A stretch of DNA of 15,953 bases. Source: Hydnum rufescens UP504 (lineage: Eukaryota; Basidiomycota; Agaricomycetes; Cantharellales; Hydnaceae). The stretch is from assembly GCA_014904985.1 (NCBI GenBank), contig MU129100.1, positions 1-15,953 of the forward strand, given 5' to 3'. The notes below the pieces were generated by a model. That model was not told where the DNA came from. It did not search any database and was given only the letters and a program-made list of their open reading frames with translations. The translations under genes were made by a program, and so were the position numbers. This document shows positions 7,958-15,578 of the stretch, in pieces. The stretch's first letter is position 1. Each line of letters begins with the position of its first letter.

Positions 7958-8650
7958 TCACAAGTTGCTTTGCCACCCTAGATCACACTCACATGTGCTA
8001 GGTGTGTTCCATTGTCCTTGTGTATTTGACATTTGCTGAAGTGGTTTATTGTTGACCATACCCAGGATGGCTTCCAAGTGTTTCAGTCCCTGGCAGTGCA
8101 CAGGTGTGAAAGCAGTTCCATTGAAACTCAAGTGGTGGTTGTGCTCAAATGTGGGGAACAACTGCAATAGCTGGTCTCTCCAAATAATTAGTCTTGACAA
8201 GATCACTGCATTAAAGGGAATTTCATGCATAAAGGCTTCCAGGTGATTACATTGAAATACTATTGTGAAAACACTGCCAATGGCCTCCCACTTCAGGGGA
8301 AGTTTGAGTAGTTCCAGAGGGCTGCTGCTGACCATTGTTTTCAACAGGAATCAAGTATGTGGTTGCTTAGACAACCACCCACCCAGCCAATTCAAGATCA
8401 TGAAGATAGTTGTGGCTAAACATTGGAAGGAGGCAATGTTGAGGCCAATGGGGCAGCAGATATATGTAACTTCACATGAGCACTTTGTTTGTAATAAAGT
8501 GACTCATTGCCTAAGTATCACTTCAGTCACAGTTAAGATTCAAGATGAAGGAAGCCACACACTGTTCAAAATTCAGGGGCAGAGGAGTCCCCAATGGGTT
8601 TGGTATAGTCTATATTGATCAAAACCCCAATGGCTTTCTGAAGTTGCTTC
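7958..8650 (-). pseudogene. FunK1-type fungal protein kinase pseudogene, C-lobe part
   Basis: This is the downstream half of a kinase whose N-lobe lies at 9321-10014, with a foldback element between them. Right after the element the frame reads KQLQKAIGVLINIDY. The GVLINID part occupies the place of the metal-binding DFG motif, with its Asp at 8608-8610; FunK1 kinases typically have GVLIDxD or LSDLEYA here. Stops and a frame change follow. A second segment (8344-7958) has NHLEAFMH near 8230-8252, resembling the LHDLESLWW helix of the family with bases lost, then an uncharacterised tail to QSNL. FunK1 kinases are a large family mainly in Agaricomycetes and filamentous Ascomycetes, with unknown substrates. 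It is not functional. Confidence 0.7.
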
Positions 8651-8658
8651 ACCAGGAG
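8651..8658. repeat. Target site duplication, left copy
   Basis: ACCAGGAG at 8651-8658 is repeated exactly at 9313-9320, on the other side of the foldback element. Eight bases is the duplication length made by hAT-superfamily transposases. Both copies lie inside the kinase reading frame. Confidence 0.85.
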
Positions 8659-9312
8659 TATGGCTGCCTAAGTTAGGTTCTGGTCAGGTTTTGCCTCATT
8701 TGGGCAAAACCTGAACTTAACCATAACCTGAATCTCCTCAATTGGATAACCTGAACCTAACCTGAATAAAACCTATCTTAGGTTAGGTTCAGGTTTAACC
8801 AAGGTTCAAACCTGAAATCATGAGCCCCTTCAGACATGAGAAATATCTGAGCTGAACACTGATCTTAACCATAATCCAGAATGAGTCATCAATTCTGGCA
8901 AGTTCCAGAATTATGCAAGTAGGTTCCTTGGTGGAGAAATGTGTTACTTTGAAGTGAAGTTAAACATAAAACCTCATGCAAAGTTTACATTGACTATACA
9001 TAGTCTATGTCTAGTCAATATAAACTTTGCATGAGGTTTCATGCTTAGCTTCACTTCAAAGTAATATATTTCTCCACTAAGGAACCTGCTTATGTAATTA
9101 TGGAACTTGCCTGAATTGATGGCTCTCTCTGGATTATGGTTAAAATCAGTGTTCAGCTCAGATATTTCTCATGTCTGAAGGGGCTCATGATTTCAGGTTT
9201 GAACCTGGGCTAAACCTGAACCTGACCTAAGTTCACCCATGAGGCAAACCTGAACCTGACCACAGGTTAGGTTCAGGTTTCCATGGTTTGTCACCTAACT
9301 TAAGCAACCATA
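8659..9312. mobile_element. 654-bp foldback MITE with 8-bp target duplication (hAT-like)
   Basis: The terminal inverted repeats are TATGGCTGCCTAAGTTAGG at the left and the complement of TATGGTTGCTTAAGTTAGG at the right (two differences). Beyond the termini almost the whole element is one inverted repeat centred near 9004. The innermost arms TTGACTA/TAGTCAA and ACATAG/CTATGT leave almost no loop. The outer arms are rich in GGTTCAGGTT/AACCTGAACC units, and the left arm has about 70 extra bases of these. No transposase is encoded, so mobility would have needed enzyme supplied from elsewhere. The superfamily call rests only on the duplication length; the termini are not the commonest hAT ends. 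Confidence 0.85.
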
Positions 9313-9320
9313 ACCAGGAG

Positions 9321-10014
9321 AATGTTTCCAGCACTAACATCTCTATGCACATAACTAAGATTGTGAAGCCATCAATGCAAAGATGTCAACAGCATGCAAT
9401 GTGTGAGACCATTGCCTTTCAAGGCCATGAAAATTTCCACATGAGTTGGCAAGTGGTACAAAGGAGTCCCAATTTCTTCAAAGACAATGCCATAACATTG
9501 TCAATCACAATTTATTAGTCCTTTGGGAGATGTAGGCATGGGGGCTCCTCTGAAATGAAGGGAGGATGTCCAATGCCCCCCAAATAGTTGCCTCTTGCAA
9601 CATTAAGGGTGGTAACATCAATGCAGCCAGAGGCAATTAGAGGGTGATTTTTCTGCCACCAACATGATTGTACTGTAATGTGCTGTCAACACAATACCCA
9701 ATTCCATATATAGAGAGCAGGATGTCTCCAGCCTTGTATACTGTTAAGAAATTCTCTTTTGCAGTGGGTTGCAATCAGTAGACAATGGACCCTAAGATCA
9801 CATGTTCTTTTGCATACATTGTGTTGACCCATACATCCTTGAGTGCATGTACTGGCCTGAGTGGATCAGATTTCCCAGCCAGGCCATGCTGTAGTATGGA
9901 TATATCAAACATGGCAACTACCACCTGCAGTAACTCACCATCCCTGATATATCAGGATATCATAGTGCAACCAAATGCCCCAGCATTGCCATTTGGTTGC
10001 TTGTCACTGCCCAT
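9321..10014 (-). pseudogene. FunK1-type fungal protein kinase pseudogene, N-lobe and catalytic loop
   Basis: Read leftwards from 10014, the frame gives ATG GGC AGT and then GNAGAFGC, GELLQVVVAMFDISILQHGL and HALKDVWVN, typical of the N-lobe of fungal FunK1 kinases. After a frame change before about 9480 comes EEIGTPLYHLPTHVEIFMAL, then the catalytic loop YVHRDVSAGNILL with HRD at 9339-9347 and the metal-binding Asn at 9324-9326. The loop runs straight into the 8-bp target duplication of the foldback element. Several in-frame TGA and TAA codons show the gene was already, or is now, dead. TAA stands directly before the 10014 ATG, so the true start is probably further upstream or behind an intron. 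The product would phosphorylate Ser/Thr; its substrate is unknown. Confidence 0.75.
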
Positions 10015-10086
10015 TTAAGTATTATTACTATAATTGGAATTTCCATATTAAGAGTGATTTATTATATAATTTACTATTTAATATTA

Positions 10087-10440
10087 TGAAGTACACTAAA
10101 AACTACCTTATGGCACTAGCACTTACCCTGTTGATGTATCAGCACACACTACCATTAGCATCAATTGATCTGGATTGCCATAGCCACAATTGGCTGGACT
10201 TGAGGTAAATACAAAATCAGGTGGTCTGTTGAAGACCTGGAGGTGGACAAATAATTGTCTCATATACAAGGTGGAGGAAAAGTGAGTGGGCCATGGTTTT
10301 GAAAGAGGGGAATCTGTGCCATTTAATAATAAAAGGGATAATGAGAAATGGAGGAGGCAGAGTTGAATATATTGGATTGTTTGAGGAGGTAGTTGGGTGA
10401 TGATACAAATTCTATGTGGTGGGATTTTATCCCTCCAACA
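10087..10440 (-). mobile_element. Solo-LTR-like element, 354 bp, with 5-bp target duplication
   Basis: On the minus strand it starts TGTTGGAGGGATAAA and ends GTGTACTTCA, so it has TG...CA ends. It is flanked by a perfect direct repeat, TATTA on the + strand (10082-10086 and 10441-10445). Length, ends and duplication all fit a solo LTR left by recombination between two LTRs. Its start can form a hairpin (GGGAT AAA ATCCC) and is shared with the right end of the insertion at 2200-3580. It sits about 70 bases upstream of the first kinase ATG. No coding frame of its own is convincing (a 63-codon frame at 10217-10408 is low in content). Confidence 0.65.
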
Positions 10441-10499
10441 TATTAGACCCCAGCTACATCATGGTCCCTTGCAACAAGTCCAAAATAGCTATTTCTTCA

Positions 10500-11043
10500 T
10501 TCAATTGGCTGCAGATGTTCATTTGCAATGTGGTGGTGTGTTATGGTGATTGCCAGATGTGGACAACTTCCTGTTCATAACCTCTTTGTCCTTCAAACAT
10601 GAATGTGAACTCTCAGCTTGGTCCTGGTTTTGCTCATTTCAGACTGATGCAAGGCTGGCCTTTGGATTTCCTTTTCACAAACCTTCTTTCTTTTCTGTGA
10701 TGATGCCTGTCAATTCAGCCATCCATGTGCTGTCATGGAGTGAGCTCAGAGCCATTGAATTCCAATGGTGGAACATGGCTTCCATATTGCTCTTGAATGC
10801 AATCATACATGTGTTGGTTCTATCAAAGTGGGCAGTGAATGAGGTGAGGGCTCCTCTAAGCAACTCATTTATCACAAGATAATAATCATCCAATGAGAAT
10901 GAATCATGATGGATATGAAGTAATACATCCTTAAGAGCATGTGTGGAGTCTATGGCTTGCTGCTGTTGCAGCTCCATCAAATCAAAACACTTATACATCA
11001 TGGAAGTCAACTTCTTGAAATCCTTCATCAAGTCCTCAGTTTT
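10500..11043 (-). pseudogene. Unidentified decayed reading frame
   Basis: From about 11043 leftwards one frame stays readable for some 180 codons, with only TGA stops (two, in contexts where CGA is likely). The best part is 11031-10675: a helical, polar sequence (DFKKLTSMMYKCFDLMELQQ, later SFSLDDYYLVINELLRGALT). A TAA closes it upstream, so the start is uncertain. I do not recognise the family. It could be a gag remnant, or an upstream exon of the kinase separated from it by the solo LTR; neither can be shown. The opposite-strand frame at 10550-10882 is its shadow. Confidence 0.35.
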
Positions 11044-11854
11044 TTATTCAAGACAGCAATGTTTGTAGAAGGGTAGGAAACTTAGGGTAAGAAAATGCCT
11101 AATTTTCATTATTTGGACCTTAGGTCCTCAGCTAAGCTACCTATATACACAAGCAGACTTGGAGTTGGATGATGGACAGAAACTGGGATGACTAAGAACC
11201 AACAAGTCATTGACTAATGAAAATTATATCACCTGAAACATGTCATTGCCTAGACTCCCTAGCAAATCTCATAAATAGATCAAGGACCTTCCAGGCTGGG
11301 TGGAGCCTTCCATAATAGGAAGAGGCCAGCCAGATCTGGAGCCCATCTAAAAATAAAAATCCATACCATGTGCTACTCAGGAGTTCTGGGCCAGCATATA
11401 AAAGTCTGTACATTACACCCCTAATAATAATAATTCTTTCCCTCTTACCACTACAAGCCAGAGAGTGCTTTGTGAAGCTGTGTGAAGGTATTCCCTGGTC
11501 AACACCCAGACCTTGTAAGATTTCTGTGGACTCAGCTTAACAACCAGCTGGCACAAGAAAGACTGAATTCTGAGACACCAACACCTACCTGAAAATCTGA
11601 GGATAGCCAAATCCCTCAGTTTCTGACTCATACCCATCTTGAGGACTGGCAGCTCCTCTCATCTACCAGCCAGCAACTGCTTGGGGACAGTATAATCCTC
11701 TCTTCTGAGCCCTACCCATTTGACTAATCCTGAGACAGTCAGTCTCAACACTCTTATTGCCAGTACAGATAGCTTTCTATCCTTGTACTGTTCTAAAAGC
11801 CTACAGGCATTCCCATCTATATTGGAAGGGAAGTACCTGTCTCACCTTGGCATA
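11044..11854. other. Gene-free, LTR-like DNA beyond the minus-strand gypsy pol
   Basis: No coding frame is supported. The stretch lies where the 3' LTR of the minus-strand gypsy element should be. It contains a TATAAAAG box on the + strand (11397-11404) and, on the minus strand, TATATAGG near 11140 and AATAAA near 11046, which could be promoter and polyadenylation signals of an LTR. A TGTCATTG at 11241 could start a + oriented LTR. Neither orientation can be proved and no target duplication was found. Confidence 0.35.
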
Positions 11855-12403
11855 TTAAGGCAAGGTTTTGAGCTCTAAACTCAAATCCTCCCTTAGGTTT
11901 CTCACATCCTATATAGAAGAAACCCCTACAGTGTTTTCACTGATATGCTTGAATTCATGCAATGATGACTTGAATTCCTACCTGTGAAAATCCTGCATAT
12001 CCAAGCACTTGGCCCTATAATCATGAAGCTGAGTTGCCACCTTGGTGACTCCTTTTGCTATTTCCTCAGACATGCTGATAAAGGGCTGGCCTAGTTGGAC
12101 AGTTGCTTCATCCTGTTGTGCACTTTGAATGTCTGATTTCCTCTGATAAGCTGAGTTTGATGGTTTCTGATGAGTCTCATCCTTCTCATTGAGTTCCTTC
12201 AACAGATGCAGCAAATGTGCTCACTGCAGGTCTGAGTCAGGAGTCTTCTCCAAGTTACAATGGTTTGCCAGCAAGATAGGACTGGGAGTTGTGGATACTG
12301 ATTCTGTCTCCATATGACATCTCTTTGGTGTCTCAATCAAGTTGGAGCACACTCTTTTCTTGTCCTTCTTCTCTGCATCATGGACCTCTTGGTGGGGTTT
12401 CTC
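11855..12403 (-). pseudogene. pol: Gypsy pol: distal part of the C-terminal extension
   Basis: This continues the frame of 12404-13279 past its TGA. The codons stay readable through a Lys/Glu-rich stretch, a second TGA near 12229, a helical segment (HLLHLLKELNEKDETHQK near 12220-12170) and QLHDYRAKCLDMQDFHR (to 11981), then TAG codons at 11978 and near 11916, with LREDLSLELKTLP before TAA at 11855-11857. A purine-rich CTAAGGGAGGA overlaps the last part and may be the polypurine tract, which would put the LTR start near 11883. Function of the segment is unknown. Confidence 0.5.
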
Positions 12404-13279
12404 TCAATGATCTTCAGTCTTGTGAGAATCCATATACCATGGCACATAGTGGTCATTCATATTGCAAGTAAAGGTATGAGGTTCTGTCTCCTCTAGTTCC
12501 TCAGTGGTTATGTTAATGTATACCACATGATCATTCTTAGTTCCATTGAATTCATCTCCAATCATAATGGTACATTGTTGCTTAAACCCAGTGATAGTCA
12601 GCATGCTAATATTAATTTGCTGAGCCCCTGTGGAGATTTTCCTTGATCCCCATGGCAGCCAGTTGAACAGATTAGGAATAAACTTCTTCCCAAAGGGAAA
12701 TTGAGGTGGGTCAAATTCTGTGTCTGGATTCTTATGGTTGTAATCCCATAGTTCTTGCTTGGCAATGACATCCAGGTCAATATCCTCATTGAGTTCCTTA
12801 TCTGGGTCAAGACCCAGTGCATGTCTTTGCCAGGATTCATATTTCAATGTCCAATATTTGTTGTGCTCATCTGGATTGTCCAAATTCCAGGGCTGTGATC
12901 TGCACAGTGGATCTTGTTTCTGGCTGACCATTGAGATAGTTAAATCCTCCTCCTCATTGTTCCAAAGTGGGTCTTGTATTACTGGTTCTTCATTATTGCA
13001 AAAGTGGTAGAGTTTGAGCCTCTTCCATGCAATTGGCCTGTGTAATATGACACCATTGGGTTGTTGAATGACATATGCACCTGATGGCCTGCATTGTATG
13101 ATAATGAAAGGCCTGAACCATTTGGCCACCCCTTTGAACCCATGTCGGTTGTCAAGAGCCTCATTATAAACAATCACCCATTTGCCAGGAAGATAATTGC
13201 CAGCCACCATGTGAGCTGCATATTTTTGGTTAAAAGCTTCTGCTGCCTTTAGCCATGATTTCTCATTGGCTAGGACCAC
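12404..13279 (-). pseudogene. pol: Gypsy pol: integrase C-terminus plus extension, open for 291 codons
   Basis: The first 95 residues are the usual C-terminal part of a Ty3/gypsy integrase (NQKYAAHMV, GFKGVAKWFRPFIIIQ, GAYVIQQPNGVIL). The remaining residues, about 195, are an extension I cannot assign. It has an acidic, Trp-rich part (KYWTLKYESWQRHALGLDPD) and a strand-rich end (INISMLTITGFKQQCTIMIG, then NDHVVYINITTEELEE). It has no stop for 291 codons, although the rest of the element is heavily broken. The stop at 12404-12406 is TGA and the frame continues beyond it. The TTG-like start at 13279 is not real; a frameshift near 13290 joins it to the integrase core. Confidence 0.75.
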
Positions 13280-13289
13280 TCTTCATCTT

Positions 13290-14172
13290 TCAAGAAGTTC
13301 TTCTCATTTACTTAATTGCAAAATCCTTAGTGCAATATTTGGTTGTCTGGACTGATGGCCAGTCCAGGGAATGAAAGGTACAGTCTTTCATGTCATATGG
13401 CATAAGCAGGTGCTGACCATAGAGTAAATAATAGGGAGTATATCCCATATTTTGCTTGACAGTAATGCAATCAGCCCATATTGCATAGCCCAAGTAGTCT
13501 GGCCAGTCATATACCCAAATCATTGGTATCTTCTAAAGTGCAGTTATCTGGACTGCATGGCCTTGCTCAGATTTTCCATTGGCTTGTGGGTTATAAGGTG
13601 AGATTTTTACTACTGGCACTTTGTATTTGTCCATTAACAATGGACCATGCCTTTGAACTCAAAGCCATTGTCTATTGTGAGCTGGAAGATGCATCCATAC
13701 CAACACATAACCTCAAATGAAAAGTCTGTGACCTTGTCCAACAATATGTGATGTAACTTCATCACTTTGAGAAATCTGGTGAGATTACCTACCAAGTTGA
13801 CAATGTACTTATATCTGTGCTTTCCTTTAGACATATTAACTGAATCCATATCAAATTGCCTAGGTATCATCTGTGTGTATTGTGGTTGAATTGGGATTTT
13901 ATTCAGTAAGTAGACCTGATCTGACACTCATGGCAGGTCTGACAATATTGAGCAATGTAGTTGTACATGTTTGGCCACCAATACAAGTTGCATACTTTAT
14001 GGAACATAGGATCTTGGCCTCAATGACCTGATTCATCATGTGCATCCTTGCAGATCCACATTCAGATTTCCTCACTAAGGACAACTTGAAGAGGAGGCTT
14101 ATCTCCATTATGTTGCCAGAGCATGTTCTCAAGTAAAAAGAAATGTCTCACTCAATTGGCTATCTGGACTTG
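13290..14172 (-). pseudogene. pol: Gypsy pol: zinc finger and integrase core
   Basis: Read leftwards, the region gives DAHDESGH and CQTCHECQ (the HHCC zinc finger, about 14045 to 13930) with YWWPNMYNYIAQY between. The catalytic core has DMDSVNM (Asp near 13846), TIDNGFEFKG (Asp at 13670-13672) and SPYNPQANGKSEQGH (Glu at 13566-13568), spaced about 35 residues apart. YDWPDYLGYAIWADCITVKQ and GYTPYYLLYGQHLLMPYD follow. At least five TGA codons replace likely arginines. Frameshifts lie near 13910 (one base lost), near 13630 and near 13300, so three frames must be read. The enzyme would have inserted the element DNA; this copy is inactive. Confidence 0.85.
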
Positions 14173-15085
14173 TCATTTATGGTCCTCAGGGAGCTTCAGA
14201 TTTGCAAGGTATGCCAGAATTTCATCCCAATGTTGAGGTGAGTTGTGATCAAGAATCTTATGTTTGTGCTCAAGTTTCTCTGCTAGTGATCCATTGTCCA
14301 TCATTGTTGCCTTGCCTTTGAAGACTCTGTATGATAATAGATTGTACTCATGATCATCGTGTTCAATTACAGTAGGGTCTGCCCAAACAACTTCCAACAG
14401 TAGGGATTCACCAGTTGACTGGTTGAGTGCAGTCTTGGGTACATCCTGCTCTTCTTGTTCATCATGGATCTTGATCTTCAGTATCCTAACAAGCTTTATC
14501 CCTTCATCTGGTTCAGACTCAACACTAGAATTGCTCAAATCATCTTCTGCAGATGGTTGTCATGAAAGACCATCTGGACCTTGATGCTTTACAGCACTTC
14601 TGTGTTGAATTTTGAAGTCAAACAACAGAATGTATGTGATCCACCTGGTCATTGCTACATTAGGTAGATTGGGGTTGTTTATCATTTTACCTATGTAACT
14701 TGCATCTAGGATTAGACAGAAATGGATTCAATGAAGCTGGTACTGCTCTGAATTCAAGGCTTGAAACACCCCATAAAGCTCAAGCTTCAGTTGAGAGTAT
14801 CAGCTCTTGACTTGATTGAACATTAACAATCTGAAGACACTTGGGTATTCACCATCCTGGAGTTGTTGGCTGACAATCCATCCACATCCAATTGTTGAAG
14901 AGTCTATGGTGATAGAGACTAACCTGTAGTTGTCAGTACATTGAGACTTCATTGTTATCTCCCTTGCCAGTGCATAGTCGATGGTCTTAATTGGTATGGC
15001 TGTAGATGCAAGAACCTTAAGCTGATCCATCATGGATTGAGCTTCCTCAGTCCACTCAAACTCAGATGGCAAGCCCTGTCAGTTG
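14173..15085 (-). pseudogene. pol: Gypsy pol: RNase H and linker
   Basis: A single frame runs from about 15085. FEWTEEAQSMMDQLKVLAST (from 15060) is the tether that precedes RNase H. SITIDSSTIGCGWIVSQQLQ carries the first catalytic Asp, LELYGVFQAL the Glu and LILDASYIGKMINN the next Asp. TRWITYILLFDFKIQH and HQGPDGLS close the domain near 14560. A polar, acidic linker follows (SNSSVESEPDEGIKL to 14173). TGA interrupts at about 14808, 14733 and 14561, the last where DGLSR is usual. No reverse transcriptase precedes it. Confidence 0.82.
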
Positions 15086-15122
15086 CTTATGATATATTAA
15101 ACACAGCAAGTTGCCATAAAAA
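15086..15122. other. Junction between the minus-strand gypsy and the copia fragment
   Basis: Recognisable gypsy RNase H coding ends by about 15085, and copia RNase H coding in the opposite direction begins by about 15123. The breakpoint lies in this AT-rich 37-base stretch. No LTR, polyA tail or target duplication marks it, so neither element ends here in a normal way. Confidence 0.6.
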
Positions 15123-15570
15123 GCCGATGGGGCCACACAAGACCATAGACATGCAATCTCTGGATATGCGTATCTAATTAATGGTGGAACCGTCTCATGG
15201 AGTTCATGAAAACAAGAACTCATTACCCTATAAAACTGCCAAGGCAGAATACGTCGCCACGACTCATGTGGCAAAAGAGGGCATATGGCTACAAAGCCTA
15301 ATTGCCGAATTATTCCATTTTTCCCTTAAACCTATGACTCTCTATTGCGACAATCAGGCTGCGATAAAACTTGCTATGGGCGATAATTATCACCCCCGAA
15401 CAAAGCACATTGATATCCGATTTCACTTTATCCGCCAGACCATTAAAGACAGATCATTTAATTTTGTTTACTGCCCTACGGAGCACATGACGGCTGATAT
15501 ACTTAACAAAGCACTTGTGGGTGCAAGGTTGGACCGCCACGTCGCTGGACTTGGACTGTGTTGCGCTTGA
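15123..15570 (+). pseudogene. pol: Copia pol fragment: RNase H C-terminal part
   Basis: The first 37 or so codons read ADGATQDHRHAISGYAYLIN and GGTVSWSS, followed by KQELITL. The frame is interrupted by TGA at 15207-15209 and TAA at 15231-15233; one extra base near 15231-15234 moves it to the frame that ends at TGA 15568-15570. The second part has AKAEYVATTHVAKEGIWLQS (the catalytic Glu block), YCDNQAAIKLA (catalytic Asp), HPRTKHIDIRFHFIRQ and YCPTEHMTADILNKAL, the standard end of copia RNase H. The 15181 ATG is internal and out of frame with the first part. RNase H would remove the RNA template during reverse transcription; this copy carries one stop and one frameshift. Confidence 0.88.
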
Positions 15571-15578
15571 GGGGGGAG
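15571..15578 (+). other. Polypurine tract of the copia element
   Basis: GGGGGGAG directly follows the TGA of the polyprotein (15568-15570) and directly precedes the LTR start TGTGGAATAA. This is the expected place for the plus-strand primer of a copia element. Confidence 0.75.

Larger units (their letters stand above)
11855..15085 (-). mobile_element. Minus-strand Ty3/gypsy element, 5'-truncated
   Basis: From right to left the DNA encodes RNase H, a polar linker, an HHCC zinc finger, a DDE integrase core with its C-terminal part, and a long C-terminal extension. This is the order of Ty3/gypsy pol. Gag, protease and reverse transcriptase are missing: homology ends at about 15085, against unrelated DNA and then a copia fragment. 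At least eight in-frame TGA codons lie where arginine is expected or plausible, and several 1-base frameshifts are present. The family is distinct from the chromovirus at 150-4150, with no chromodomain and different motifs. Confidence 0.85.

Noticed and set aside
8690..9290. GGTTCAGGTT/AACCTGAACC units resembling telomeric repeats
   Set aside because: They are irregular, do not form a uniform tandem run, occur in both orientations, and are fully explained as the arms of the foldback element.
12759..13010. + strand frame opposite the second gypsy pol
   Set aside because: Shadow of the minus-strand integrase extension, which has recognisable family content at its start.
429..15209. Repeat-induced point mutation as the cause of the stops
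   Set aside because: Stops are mostly TGA at arginine sites and CpG is the missing dinucleotide. CpA and TpG are plentiful, which fits CpG methylation decay better.
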